A DNA stretch of 64,000 nt from Paragorgia papillata (Eukaryota > Cnidaria > Anthozoa > Scleralcyonacea > Coralliidae): assembly GCA_035771165.1 (NCBI GenBank), contig JAWNZC010000028.1, positions 240,001 through 304,000 on the forward strand. Reading direction: 5' to 3'. This document shows, in pieces, positions 12,087 to 24,900 of this stretch. The notes below the pieces were generated by a model, which ran no database searches, was not told the origin of the DNA, and worked only from the letters and a program-made list of their open reading frames with translations. Position numbers and translations under genes: made by a program. How positions within the stretch are numbered: position 1 is the first letter of the stretch; every line of letters begins with the position of its first letter.

Positions 12087-12465
12087 GTAAAATAGTCTGG
12101 TGTTAGACAGAGTAAAATAGTCTGGTGTTGGACAGAGTAAAATAGAATGGTGTTAGACAGAGTAAAATAGTCTGGTGTTAGACAAAGTAAAATAGTCTGG
12201 TGTTAGACACAGTAAAATAGTCTGTTAGACAGAGTAAAATAGTCTGGTGTTAGACAGAGTAAAATAGTCTGGTGTTAGCCAGAGTAAAATCGTCAGGTGT
12301 TGGACAGAGTAAAATAGTCTGGTGTTAGACAGAGTAAAATAGTCTGGTGTTAGACAAAGTAAAATAGTCTGGTGTTAGACACAGTAAAATAGTCTGGTTT
12401 TAGACAGAGTAAAATAGTCAGGTGTTGGACAGAATAAAATAGTCTGGTGTTAGACAGAGTAAAAC
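12087..12465. repeat. 25-bp satellite array B (about 15 units) with a higher-order period
   Basis: Units are AGTAAAATAGTCTGGTGTTAGACAG. Variant units (GTTGGACAG, then ACAG, ACAA, ACAC) recur in the same order about seven units apart. This indicates that a multi-unit block was duplicated. Confidence 0.9.
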
Positions 12466-12825
12466 AGATTCGGACTGGCCCTATGTGGCATTGTGCCAAT
12501 GGCATATGCGCCCCCTTAGGATGCCGTTATGCGCCCCTTTCCCGTTGTATAATATTATATTTGATATGTAGTGCAATTCCTGTTTAAAAACCCGATTTTG
12601 GACTTATAGTCGTTTTACGTTTTAATCAGTATGGTACAACTAATAGTATATTACGATTAAATAATATTTTAGTACGCTTCACGCAAGCTGACAGCCGGAC
12701 ATGAAGTAGTTCCTATATAAAATGAATATATTTGAATATTTTGTTTGGTATTTTATATCCTTCAAAACTCTTTCAAACCACCCTCAAAATGCAGGAAATG
12801 CTGTCGAGAGAAAAATACGTCCAAG

Positions 12826-13015
12826 GTGTCCGTACTATTTTACTGTGTCTAACACCAGACTATTTTACTCTGTCTAACACCAGACTATTTTACTCTGTCT
12901 AACACCAGACTATTTTACTCTGTCTAACACCAGACTATTTTACTCTGTCTAACGCAGGACTATTTTACTCTGTCTAACACCAGACTATTTTACTCTGTCT
13001 AACACCAGACTATTT
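12826..13015 (-). repeat. 25-bp satellite array C, inverted
   Basis: About seven copies of the same 25-bp unit in reverse orientation (TCTAACACCAGACTATTTTAC). It faces array D head to head across about 120 bp of unrelated sequence. Confidence 0.95.
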
Positions 13016-13134
13016 ACGTGTGTGACTATACCTTATTACATGTGGAGCAAGGAGCGCCGAAGGCGCGACCAACTTCTAGGGGGGTCCGGGGCCTGATCTC
13101 CCAGGAAATTTTGAATTTTAGAGTCTCTGAAATG

Positions 13135-13587
13135 GGTGTTAGACAGAGTAAAATAGTCTGGTGTTAGACAGAGTAAAATAGTCCGGAGTATAGACAGAGT
13201 AAAATAGTCTGGTGTTAGACAGAGTAAAATAGTCTGGTGTTAGACAGAGTAAAATAGTCTGGTGTTAGACAGAGTAAAAATAGTCTGGTGTTAGACAGAG
13301 TAAAATAGTCTGGTGTTAGACAGAGTAAAATAGTCTGGTGTTAGACACAGTAAAATAGTCTGGTGTTAGACAGAGTAAAATAGTCTGGTGTTAGACATAG
13401 CAAAATAGTCTGGTGTTAGACAGAGTAAAATAGTCTGGTGTTAGACACAGTAAAATAGTCTGGTGTTAGACAGAGTAAAAATAGTCTGGTGTTAGACAGA
13501 GTAAAATAGTCTGGTGTTAGACAGAGTAAAATAGTCTGGCGTTAGACAAAGTAAAATAGTCTGGCGTTAGACAGAATAAAATATTAA
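13135..13587. repeat. 25-bp satellite array D (about 18 units)
   Basis: Direct-orientation units of AGTAAAATAGTCTGGTGTTAGACAG with ACAC, ATAG and ACAA end variants. The array ends at the boundary of the next duplicated block (13,593). Confidence 0.95.
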
Positions 13588-14141
13588 AGACCAATAACAC
13601 TGGACTAACGAGTTTACGAGTTTTTAGTTAGTTTAGTTTAGTTTATCCAATACGCATGACCTAGAAGAGAACGAGGGGAATCTAACAGGATTTGACGCAT
13701 TTCCTCTTCAACAAGGCTTGCCAAAACGGAATGACGCAGTGTAGTTTAGTATAAAGTTAAATATAACCAAAAAATTACAAATGTTACAAAATTATAATAC
13801 AAATCTCTTCAAACAGCTCTGATATCCGCCTTACAAATTTATAATGACGCCATATATGGTCCTTGACACGTTCCTACGAGTCTAGAAGCTACTAGATTAG
13901 GCGTTGTAGATCCTCAAGGACGCCGGAACTGGGGGGCAGGAGGGGCAAGGGGGGCTGAAGTGCCCTTTTAATTTGAATAAAAAACTTTTTAAATACTTCA
14001 ATGACGTGTTTTTATCGCATATTTAGAGATACATGAAGATCAAATATTGTCTAAAACCTATGTTAAAGCATTCAACTAAAGTTTGGAATACCCTTTGGCA
14101 AGTGCTTGCCCTCGCTGCCCTTTTATTAGAGAGCTTAAGCA

Positions 14142-14310
14142 TATAGATCGTTTTCATCTGACGTCACGGCGGCCATATTGGTGTACCAAAACAATGAAAT
14201 GGCGGCCATATTGGTGTACGGTATGGGAATTGGCTCTTTCTTATTCAAATATTTTGTATTGTTTCACCACCCCAATGGGGTCACCGATCATGTGAGTGAA
14301 AACGATCTAT
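14142..14310. mobile_element. MITE family M1, copy 2
   Basis: It has perfect 14-bp terminal inverted repeats ATAGATCGTTTTCA / TGAAAACGATCTAT, with the same interior as the copy at 9155-9320. Overlapping 70-codon frames here are by-products of the repeat. Confidence 0.9.
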
Positions 14311-14811
14311 TAGGCGTTTTTGAGACACGGACGGTGACCGGAAGAACAGGAATACAATACAGAACTACTGAACCGCGTATTCTTTGAAAAGACTTTTTCA
14401 GTACCCAAAACAAAGGCTATGAATAATCACATATCTAAACTGTTAGCTTATAAGCTTAAATTTCATCTTTATATAAAAATACAGATCTTGTATATATTTA
14501 TATTGTAATGTAATGAAATTATCCCCCTTAAAATACAAGTTTTCTACTTTAAAAGCATGTCTATTGTAGTAAAACAACGATGACAGGCCTCAACGTTCTA
14601 GAAGTTCCCGTCGTCTCAAGAACGTGAAAATGCTCTCAATGACGTCTTGTGTAGAACGGCGACGGTGTTCACTTTGCTCTTGGAATTTTAAATTGCTCAT
14701 TATCATTGTTTTGAATGAAAAATGCTATTGAATTCAATCGCCGTCCGTGGCTCTAAAACGCCTGTAACTAAGACCCATATATTTTCGAAATAAATGTTCT
14801 TAACTTGTTTT

Positions 14812-16105
14812 TAGACGGCCGGCCAACTTCGATAAAAGTGTCTCAAAATTAAAACACCGTTGATGGCATTTTTTGTTACAAGCAGGCAACCATGCTAAAT
14901 CGTATCGGATAGTGTATACTTTGAAGGTGAGGGGTGTTGGCAGCCGTAATTATTGATTTATATACTAAAATTTCAGTAGAGCTTTTTGAAAGCACAATGT
15001 GATAGATGGGATATCTGTAAAGTGCTGCCTATTTCACTGATCTCGAAATAAAACTGGATAGTGCAACCTATTGTCCACTGGTTCATAAAATGAAGCCAGC
15101 TAAACAAAAGAAATCCGTAATTACTAAGGGACCAAACATGCTGAAAAATGTCTTTGTCTTCTTAAAACGTCTTCTGTACCAAAAAAGACTATTGAACTAT
15201 ATTTTCTTTCAAAGATTCAGCATCTCATTCAACAAAATGTTTATATCGGTGCCAGAATACGCTAGAAAGACCATCACTTGGTCCCTTAGTAATTGGTGAC
15301 TTCCGGCTTCATTTTGTAAACAATAGATGCTTAATCCAGTTTTATTTCGAGATCAGTGGCCTATTTACGTTTGTGTTTTATTTGAATTAGCTAAATTCAG
15401 AATGCTATCCAATCAGCGTGCCTCTAGTTTTGCTTAACCTAATTCGCATAACTCACAATCATTACTATAGTACAAAAGCTCAGTTTTATGACAGTAGATA
15501 GATGGCGGTATCGGCAAATTGCCAAAATAAAACGAAGTAATTTACGACTATGAGATTTTACTGTAGCTACCAGATCTAATAAATTTCTGATTCTTGGCAA
15601 GCTTACCTTTTTGTGGCCTTTCTTTTAAGTATTGCTCATAATTCCTTAGACATTTAACCCACCGGTTCAACAGTACTATCTTGTGATACACGGAAGGCAA
15701 CCGGCCTAGTCATCTTGATCAATGTCTGAGGCTACATTTCTATGCTGGTTGCCTGCTTGTAACAAAAAGTTTTCAGATTGTTGTGGCTGTTCTTCTAAGT
15801 GTTATATTTAGGCGAATTTGCGCCATGTTTCTTGTTTGTTTATAATTGTGAGCTACGCTGATGATAGCATTCTGAATTTGTAATTCAAATAATACACAAA
15901 GGTAAATAGGCATCGCTTTACAGATATCCCATCCATCACATTGTGCTTACAAAAAGCTCCAAATCTTAGTATATAAATCAATAATCACGGCTGCCAACAC
16001 CCCTCACCTTCAAAGTATACACTATCCGATATGATTTAGCATGGTTGCCTGCTTGTAACAAAAAATGCCATCAAAAGTAATATTTTGAAGTCTTGGCCGC
16101 CTCTA
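14812..16105. mobile_element. TAGA-GGCCGGCCAA transposon, copy 1
   Basis: Non-autonomous DNA transposon with long inverted arms (about 14,812-15,065 and 15,890-16,105). Both contain GTTACAAGCAGGCAACCATG, CAAAGTATACACTATCC and a GGCATCGC-type block. Termini are TAGACGGCCGGCCAA and TTGGCCGCCTCTA. It has no transposase. A sister copy lies at 54,026-55,066. Confidence 0.8.
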
Positions 16106-16239
16106 TTCTACTTAATTTCTATTTGTTCATGCTTACGTCTTTCTGACTTCCGAGTCGAGTTTCAACTATACACTTGACGAGTTGCACTTACGGTCAATCA
16201 TAACCTCTTTATACTAAAAATAAGGAAAGGCTGGTAACT

Positions 16240-16640
16240 TTCATAGAGAATATTTCAGGCGACCCTCATTTAAAGCTCCGTAAAATACACGAAAAACGCT
16301 CGATCTCGTGAAAATTGCCATCAGTACATTCGTCAAGGACTTGGCTTTCCGTTCATTGCTCTTTCATCTTCCTTGAAGCTCGACTGAAACGTTTATATAA
16401 AAACCGGCTTTGGCTTTACAAAAGCTCTCGCCGTATGCGTACTACGAACGGCCAGTGTCACCTCAGTTTGTATGAACGTTCCTCGAGCTGCGAAAATAAA
16501 CGTTTGGGTCGAAAGAGCCGGCAATGAACCGAAAACCAAGTTCTTAACAAATGTATTTTGTTAAGAATAGCGGTTTTTGTGGATTTTACCAGATTTTATG
16601 GAGCTTCAAGTGAGGGCCGTCTGAAATATTAGAGAGCTTA
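16240..16640. mobile_element. Foldback element, duplicate of the one at 10,170-10,575
   Basis: It opens TTCAGGCGACCCTCATTTAA and closes with an inverted counterpart. It is nearly identical to the copy in duplication A, including the same 70-codon frame. This supports duplication rather than gene conservation. Confidence 0.7.
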
Positions 16641-16866
16641 TTAAAGCAATACTCTATTTAACAATTAGTCACCGAAGTCGAGGTGATTATCGTTGAATAT
16701 TTACCGAGCCGCTTCGCGGCTTTTGAGTCTCTGAAATGGCATTTCCCGCGATCTGACATCATATTTGAGCAAAATTTTGAACACTTTAAAACATATTTTT
16801 TAAGACACATTCTCTCACTTTTACAAAAGATTTTGTCTAAAACTACAGTATCACATATTTACAAAG

Positions 16867-17112
16867 ACAACTACAGTCATTTGCAACTCACTTGTCACTT
16901 TTCACCAAAATGTTCAGAAGTTCGTTACGAAGTTCGTTGGGAAGTTGAAAGTTTGTTTTGAACTACGCAATTGATTGCTGGCTACTAGGAACCAAGAAGG
17001 CAATCAAATGCGTAGTTTAAAACGAGCTTTGAGCTTCCCAACGAACTTGCGAACTTCGGAACGAACTTCCGAACATTTTGGTGAAAAGTGAGTAGCAAAT
17101 GACTGTAAAATA
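16867..17112. mobile_element. Foldback MITE with ~115-bp arms
   Basis: The arms read ACAGTCATTTGC...CACTTTTCACCAAAATGTTC and its inverse. AAGTTCGTTGGGAAG is mirrored near the centre. Non-coding. Confidence 0.85.
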
Positions 17113-18935
17113 ATAATTATTCTAACGGGATAAAGCGCGAACGCAACGCAAAAACTCATTGTCAGATTTATGATATTAAACGACTAGTTAGTTCTTTATT
17201 CTGTGACTCTGGGAACAAATGTGATGTGTGACATAAAAATCATATTTTGGATTTTCTCGGGGGGGGGGGGGGGGTACAGTTGCCCCTCCGGCCCCCCCCC
17301 CCCGCTATCTACGGCCCTGTTTTTAATAAAAGAATTGTCGCTGCAGTCGCCATTTTGAAAAAATAATTACACCATTGATTAGACACCATCCGTCAAAATG
17401 ATGATTCCGACAATTTCCGACAATAATTTCTAGTATAGTTACCTCGCGCGAGGTAACTATCGCGAAATAGGCGGTTCAGCTCGACCAATCAGAGGACGGG
17501 AAATTCAATAGTTACTTTACTAAAAGGTTTTATAGATCGATGTTGAAAAACAACTTTAAGTATTCAATACTACGTATACTGGTAAATGATTCGTGGTTTC
17601 TGCTAGATACTGAACTTTACATTGCCGCGTCGTCCTAGGTGGCTTAAGCTCTCTAATCATTCTCTATGAAAGTCATGAGGTATAATGCGGTTAATTGACC
17701 ATGGGTGGAATTCGCCGAAATATATAGTTCAAACTCGACTCGGAAAGTCACAAGCATCAACAAATACAAAGCAGAAATAAAATAAGAACAACATACGCAG
17801 CCCATCACCCAAAGCAAATGACAACACTGTTCGCGTGCAAGACTCGGCCACTTGAAATTTGAAGGAAGTATCCCAGTAGCTTTTCCACACGAAGAGGAAG
17901 ACAGCTGAGTCGGCGATAGATCAGCGGCTTCACGCACAAGAGTTGATCAAAATAAAAACACATACTCCAGGAGGAGAGAATATACTATATTGACTGTTAT
18001 GTAAATCCGCTGTGGGTCTTGTTAGAGCATATTCAGTTTAGTAGTAAACACGACCACATCAGCAACGCTGTAATTATATCGTGGGTAAATAAATGCTTTA
18101 ATAATAATAATAAAAAAAAAAACATGGTTACTAATCAGGTTTTGTTTTGTTTTGTTTTGATTGGGGTTGTTTTTTGTTGGGGTTTTTTGGGGTTTTTTTT
18201 TTGGAGGGGGGGCTAGTGGGGGTGTGAGGGTGGGGGGGTTAGGTGATTATTAAATTCAGGGCCTTTTGGTCATGAGTTCTGAGACAAAACGAAACAGTCG
18301 GAAATGTGTTGTATTTTAACTAATTTTTATGACATTTTATGATGACGTTCGGTCTTCTTAAAAATCACTCCTCAGAATGGAGGAAATGTGGTATTTCCGA
18401 GACTTTAAATTTCAAAATTTTCCGAAGAGCATGCTCCTGCCCCCACCCTAAAAGAGTCCCTTTTAGTAAACGGGCACCCCACAAAAATAAGAGTGCAATT
18501 TTAGAACTGCCCATTTTATAATTTAGAAATTTCCCTTTTTTTTTACTCAGAACGGCTCATTTTGGAAAATGGGATGCCTTAGAATGACCCCTGGTAGAGG
18601 TCCAGTAAGAGCCGTCCCTCATTGATCACGTGTTACTACAGGAGGAAACTGGAGTACTCGGAGAAAATCTGTGGTGTTTTATAGCGTCGAAATGAAAACA
18701 CTCTTCTCAAATGCGGCCTAGATGGCGTTTTTAATCAGATAAATGCACCGAACAAATATCAAACCGTTGCCGGGTTACGGAAGTGAGAAAGGACATGCGC
18801 CAACCAGTCGCCAAACACGGGTGCATTTTTCATTCATTCTTGCAGAGCAGTGTTATTTCCTATGTGTGATTGTGAAAAAAAGGAATTAAACTAAATGTAC
18901 CAAGAAAAACCACGCATTTGTGACTAGCAGAACCT
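17113..18935. other. Gene-free stretch downstream of the host gene
   Basis: Contains G homopolymer tracts (about 17,260 and 18,215-18,240), a GT/T-rich run (18,140-18,215) and a small palindrome CCTCGCGCGAGG near 17,442. Open frames here (17,653-17,937 minus; 18,019-18,216 and 18,339-18,521 plus) show no domain, signal peptide or splice structure that I can support. Confidence 0.4.
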
Positions 18936-18941
18936 TTTATT
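18936..18941 (-). terminator. Poly(A) signal of the host gene
   Basis: AATAAA on the minus strand, about 40 nt beyond the stop codon at 18,981. This is the expected place for 3'-end formation of the gene at 18,981-31,209. Confidence 0.6.
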
Positions 18942-18980
18942 CTGATATATATCGAGGATTTCTAGGTTAACACTTTTAGT

Positions 18981-21900
18981 TTAGTTATCCGAGCCACAAT
19001 ATCTCGTACATCCAAAAGTAGTCATAAGTTTGTAGATATAAAAATATCCACAATTTAAAACCTTGATGCTTATTGACCCGTGGCAGCATTTCCCAACCCA
19101 TTTAAAACACACTGTGCGGGTAACGATGCCATCATTGACAGTTGGGTGATTGCCATTTATCCATCCAGGGGCATTAGTTCCACATCGGTATTCAGGTACA
19201 CACGTCGTAGGCATCCTGGTCCCAGCCTTACCTCCAAACCTGTACCATCCAGAGGAAAGAGTGCCGTCACACAAAACAGTGCTAGAAGTATCTTTTTCGT
19301 TTCGATTGGCATCCATAAGCCAGGAGTAGCTAGTGCATTCCGGCTGAGAAGATATACCTTAAAAAAAAAAAGAGGTGCATTACAAATTGCAATGAAGAAA
19401 AACATGGCTTCTGCAACTCTGTGCAGTGGCAGAGTTTTCTCAGACTAAAAATTAGGATCAAAAACCAAGACCAGCAGACAACTTAAAAAGGTATAGTATA
19501 AATCATATTGCGAAAAATAAAGCCATCTTGAAAACCCAAGATATGAGTTAAAAACAAGTGAAACTATTGTGAAATTTTAGTATTTCGACTCTATTTCAAA
19601 TCATCTTTTCCAGTTGTTTTAACTCCTATCTTGAGTTTTCAGGATAGCATTAATTTTTGGAATATGTTTTGGTGCTATAAATATTAGGATCAATTAATCC
19701 AAATTACGTCGGTGTTGTTAGTTACAACAACCTATTTTAAAATATATAGAATATCCTATTCAGCAGTGGTAAATTTAAATTCTTGCGGATACGATATACC
19801 ATGTTAAAATTCTCTATTTAGGCAAGCTTTTTTCCTGTGATGCTCAGTACATTATCATGCAAAACTTGCAAACTGAAAGATTTGCTAAATAAGGCATTTG
19901 CTAATTTATGAACTAAATTTTCTAAATGAAGAATTTGCCAAATAAAGAATTAAATTTTCTAAATATAGAACTTGCCAAATAAAGAATTTTTTTATGGTTT
20001 TATCGAATATTCTATTGTTATATAGTCTATAGACAAGTTGTAAAATAGAATTTCTGTAAATGAATTATTGAAAATTGAGGATTAGTATTGGGCAAAACAC
20101 GCCCCAAAGCATATACAGGCAAACAGAGTTGTAACTAAATGGAATTATATAACACTAAACCAGAGAGGTAAATTTGAATGTTTTGGCCAACATGTTTTTC
20201 GGTATAAGTTTTTCGCAAGACGTCGAGATGATTTTTCCAGTGATGTTTCAGCATTTGTCGATATCAGCCTAATATTTATGATATTCCAAATTTCTACCCA
20301 GAGCCTTTTTTTACTACAAGACTTCCTGGGTATGAGGTGGGCGATATTCGTCTTTCAAGATGTCATTTTTGGTTGCTGCATTTTGGATGGGCGAATGCCA
20401 TCATGATGGTTAAAACATGACATAGAAGTAGGTAAAATTTGTTAGTTTATTGTCTATTTTTTTTAAATAGATAGATAATGGTTTTCTGTATTTGGAGTTC
20501 CTGACAGAATTTTTACACATTTCTCAAGTTCCACATGCATAGATATTCCAAGCAATCAAATTAAAAACATTACTTTGAACATGATATAAAAGTTAACGAC
20601 CAAACTACGTCGATCGTTGGAGTTCTTTAGAAATAGCATTGGCCGGGCTTGCATGCACTTTAGAAACAATAAACAAACTATAACAACTGATAATAGATAG
20701 ATGGATCAATAAAACTTACCCAAAGATTTGTTAAGATAATTTAACTGTTTCTTCAGTTGGCCAAGTTTTAGGTTTATCTAAATAATAACAATCATAAAGA
20801 TGTATGGATAATTTAATCCGTGTGCGAGTTTTAAAAATCCATGCATGTATAACAACAAATCATCTTGTGTGATCGTTGTTGTGACAAACGTTTTCAAACT
20901 TTTATCTATAAAAACTTAATTTTCTATTTTTTGTTATTATATACAGGCAATGTTTTTTTTTTGTTTTAAGATGTCCTGTTCTTTCGGGAAATATTAAGAA
21001 AATATGTCAAGTTAAAGGACTTTAAAAAGTTACGTGAAAGCCCAAAAACCACTAAAGGCAACGACCAAATCTCAAAGACCAAAAACCAAAGACTAAAGCC
21101 CACAGCCTAAAAACCAAACATCAAATCTCCAAAGCCTACAGTTAGGATCAGATTCCCCCCTCAGGACCAGATGCCCCCGTTCGGAAATGCTTCAAAAGAC
21201 TTAGTAAAACATCACAGATTGAGTTATTTTACTATCACCAGATTATTTAACTCTGTCTTACGCTGGACAATCTTGCTCGTCAAGTGGAAACCTCGTAAAA
21301 AATCCAAATAAAAGGTTATAGACGGTGTTTTCATTGTAGTCCTTAAATATACCTTTTTCTCTTGGGCGATCACATTCCAGGTTTTGTTTGCCCTTATATA
21401 GAGTTCTTTACTGTCTTTGCGGTATACCAGTAAACCATCGGCAGGTGGAACCTTTTTGGCAGTATTGCCATCCGGTACAACGACAGTCTGAGCAGGTTCG
21501 AATGTTTAAAATAAAACATAAAAAATTTAGTAATTAGTCAAATTAATGGAGATATTCCCTTATAGACCCTTAGAGATAGACCCTTAGAGATAGACCCTTA
21601 GGAAGGGTCGAAAATTAAGTCAGTCTTATTTGAAAGAACACTTAAAATGATAGAGTAATATCTCTTGCAGTTTTTCGTTTCCTTGCTTCGTTCTTGAGAT
21701 ATTTCAGTTTGTTTGATATGCAAATTAAACATTTTGAAGTCATGACGTGCATAATGAGTTATCGAAAAAAGTTGTATAGCTTTGCTATAATCAAACCAAA
21801 TTAATTCAAAGGAAGCATGTGGGTGTGTTTCGCCCATAACACTAAACATGTAGATTTTCAGGTAATTATATTTGACAATATCAAAGATATATAACTTTTT

Positions 21901-24900
21901 TCGATAACTCATTATGCACGTCATGACGTCAAAATGTTTAATTTGGATATCAAAAAAACTGAAATATCTCAACGACGAAGCAAAGAAACGAAAAACTGCA
22001 AAAGATGTTACTGTATCATTTTAAGTGTTCTTCAAATAAGACTGACTTAATTTTCGTTTCATGTGCACTTTAAAACAAGCCTTTTCTAGTACAAAATTTA
22101 AAGTAGCAAAGCTTGGTCAGACGGCAGAGTGAAGTTGTTTACGGTTTCTATTTTTGCGTTTTTATTGTTTTTGGTATTTATACAACAAGAAATATCCGGA
22201 AACTTTACAAGCTTCAAGCTGAAACTTCTACACTTGTAGCGTACCAAATAAAGAATATATTAAACATCATTATTACGCTGTTTTGAGCATGTAAATTTTT
22301 TTTTAAGAATAAAGGATAAAGAACTGGGGGCTAATTATCCTTACTCGCAGCCAGCGGCTAAATTACGAAGGGCGCAGATCAACGTGGCCGTGTCAAAGGC
22401 GCTCCAGGCAGCCGCCATACGACACAGTTCAGACTACGGATTACAGCTAAGATGTTAGGTGCTGATTTTATGGAGGGAGGAAAACCGGAGAACCCGGCGA
22501 AAAACCCTCGAAGCACAGGAGAGATCAACTACAACTCTACTCACACGAGTTCCAAGCTCGACAACGGAGTCATTCCCAAGCGGTCACCCATCCAAGTACT
22601 AACCCCGTCTAACCGGGCTTAACTATTGGTGAGAGGCAGCGCGCTAACAGCACACGCCACCCCTTGATTCCTTATTAAAGGGAAGCTTATTTGGGAAGGC
22701 TGAAGTAATTAATTCTGTTGAAATTTCCTTTTCAAAATATCAGCCTTCTTCTTTGTGGAATATCAATGGTTATATAGCCAAACTATCTAACATGTTCCTG
22801 GCAAAATTTTGAAGCGATTGGATGTTTTAGAGCAAATTGAGAGCCCTTCTGCTGAAACTGTCGGAGCTGGAGCTTCCTACTTTGTCTAATTTCACTATTG
22901 GTCAGAAGAGCAGCGTGTTCATAGATGTTCAATTGTTTATATCAGGCCTCTGAAAGGGGTTAAGCAACAAATAAACACAAAAAGATCAAAAGTAATCATA
23001 TTTCAAATTTTCCTTCAAATTTCACCTTTAAAACAACCAATTTGAATGTTTTAAAAATAACAGTGTTATAAACGCTGTTGTATACAAATTATATAGTAAG
23101 TTTAGCTACACTTACCCCATCATAAAAAAGAGCACGGTTCTTGCTACAGCGACCCTTAAATGGAAAACAAATACCTTAGATATTTAAAACAGATTTTTTT
23201 TTATCCAAACCAAAACTTTAAAACTTAAATAAATGTGGAAATGAACGTTTTGTAGTTGAACTAGAAGTGAAACACCTAATACGAGCAATTTCGCTAACCT
23301 TACTCCGTGTAGTACTGCCACCAACCAACTTGTACCATACCAACTTTCCATTATTCTTTGCAACTTGATACTCCATACATTTGTTCCAAGCTCTCTTAGG
23401 AAGGGTCGACCTCATCCAAAACCAAGTAAATACACTTCTTGTGATAGTTCCTCCATTTTGGGCTTGGCATCCGTCGGAGCAGTAATTTTGAGTACCACCT
23501 ACAGGTCCATAACAACCACAACACTAAAAGACATTGAAATATGGATATAGCCATTACATCACCATTCGCCAATTTTAGTAGTATATTATGTAAGAGAACT
23601 ATAGTATATGACAGCTCACGTGTCCGTTATCGCATCCAACTGAGGCTGTTGAATCATGTTCAATCCCAGAAATATGTCCTTTTACGCTGTAACTGTTAAA
23701 AAAAATAATTGCGTAATTACGGCAACTTGACATGCAGACGTATTCACAATTTGCTTTACAGTTAAAATGCATGCATGCAGCCTTAATGAACACTATATAC
23801 AGACGTTTCGCAGATGTTCGTCAAGCTCAAATACTTCAAAAATGTTTCTAAGCCACAGGCAATGATCGAACCTAAAACTACCTTCTAGTGACCTGTTAGA
23901 TATTTTAATCATTGAGTTTCTGAGGCTACGTCTACTAAACGTCTGTTACATTACAAGTAAACTCGCACATGTATATACAGCACCGCAGATATACACGTAA
24001 GAACTGCATGCTTCTAAACTACATTTTATATGCAAACACTTTCGCTTAAGCAGTATTACATATGACTATATAAATTTGCAACTTGAGCCTAAGTAGCTCC
24101 TTGGTTGAAGGGCAAAACCGGCCATTAGAAGGTCGCAGGCTCGATGCCTGTCTGGAGCTCAGAAATATTTTATGAGTATATTTAATCTTAAAACAATGTC
24201 TACCGGCAAACGGTCTGTTACATTACACCGAACTCACACATGTATATACATCACACACATGCACCACTCTTAACGTCAATATTATCATAAGAACTTTACA
24301 TTAATAGCAATCTTAAGTTAAAATTTGAATTTTTGTTCTTTTCTAAAGACTATGTTCTCGAGCTGATAGCCGAAATGGCTTCTTATTAAGAAAAATTAGT
24401 TTGTAATAAATTATTGCGCTGTAGAACAGTTGCAATTCATTATGGGATCAAAACAATCAAAACAACGGTAATTGCAAAATGTTATTTAATAAATAAAATG
24501 GACAAGCTTTTTCATTGAGCTCAAGGTATATCTTGATTATATGACATGAAATTAAATGCGTGCTTATTAAGCGCTTCAAAAGGTATTGGCAATAAAAATA
24601 TTGTTTGCGGTATAAATTGACAGAACTCGTGAAACGGTAAAGGAAGATATTTTACAACTTTTTCGTATCTATATAGATTATTTTTGTGGAAACACCAAGT
24701 AAAATATTTACTTGCTAAGTTTTTGGCCTGTTGACTCCGACTTTATCAGAGCTCTGATGAAAGCCTGAGTCAACAGGCCGAAAGCTTAGCAAATAAATAT
24801 TTTACATGGTGTTTCCACAAAACGTATCTATATTACATTATCGCCATGAAAACTTTCAAAGAATTAATTTTTCGTATCTTTCTTAATTTTTGAGATGTTT

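Larger units (their letters stand above)
11690..16680. repeat. Segmental duplication, copy B (enlarged)
   Basis: This carries the same ordered blocks as 7.99-10.66 kb. It has grown through satellite expansion (12.09-13.59 kb), a MITE (14,142-14,310) and a 1.3-kb transposon (14,812-16,105). Flanking words on either side of the inserts still match copy A, for example AAATGTTCTTAACTTGTTT before the transposon and TTTCTATTTGTT after it. Confidence 0.7.
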
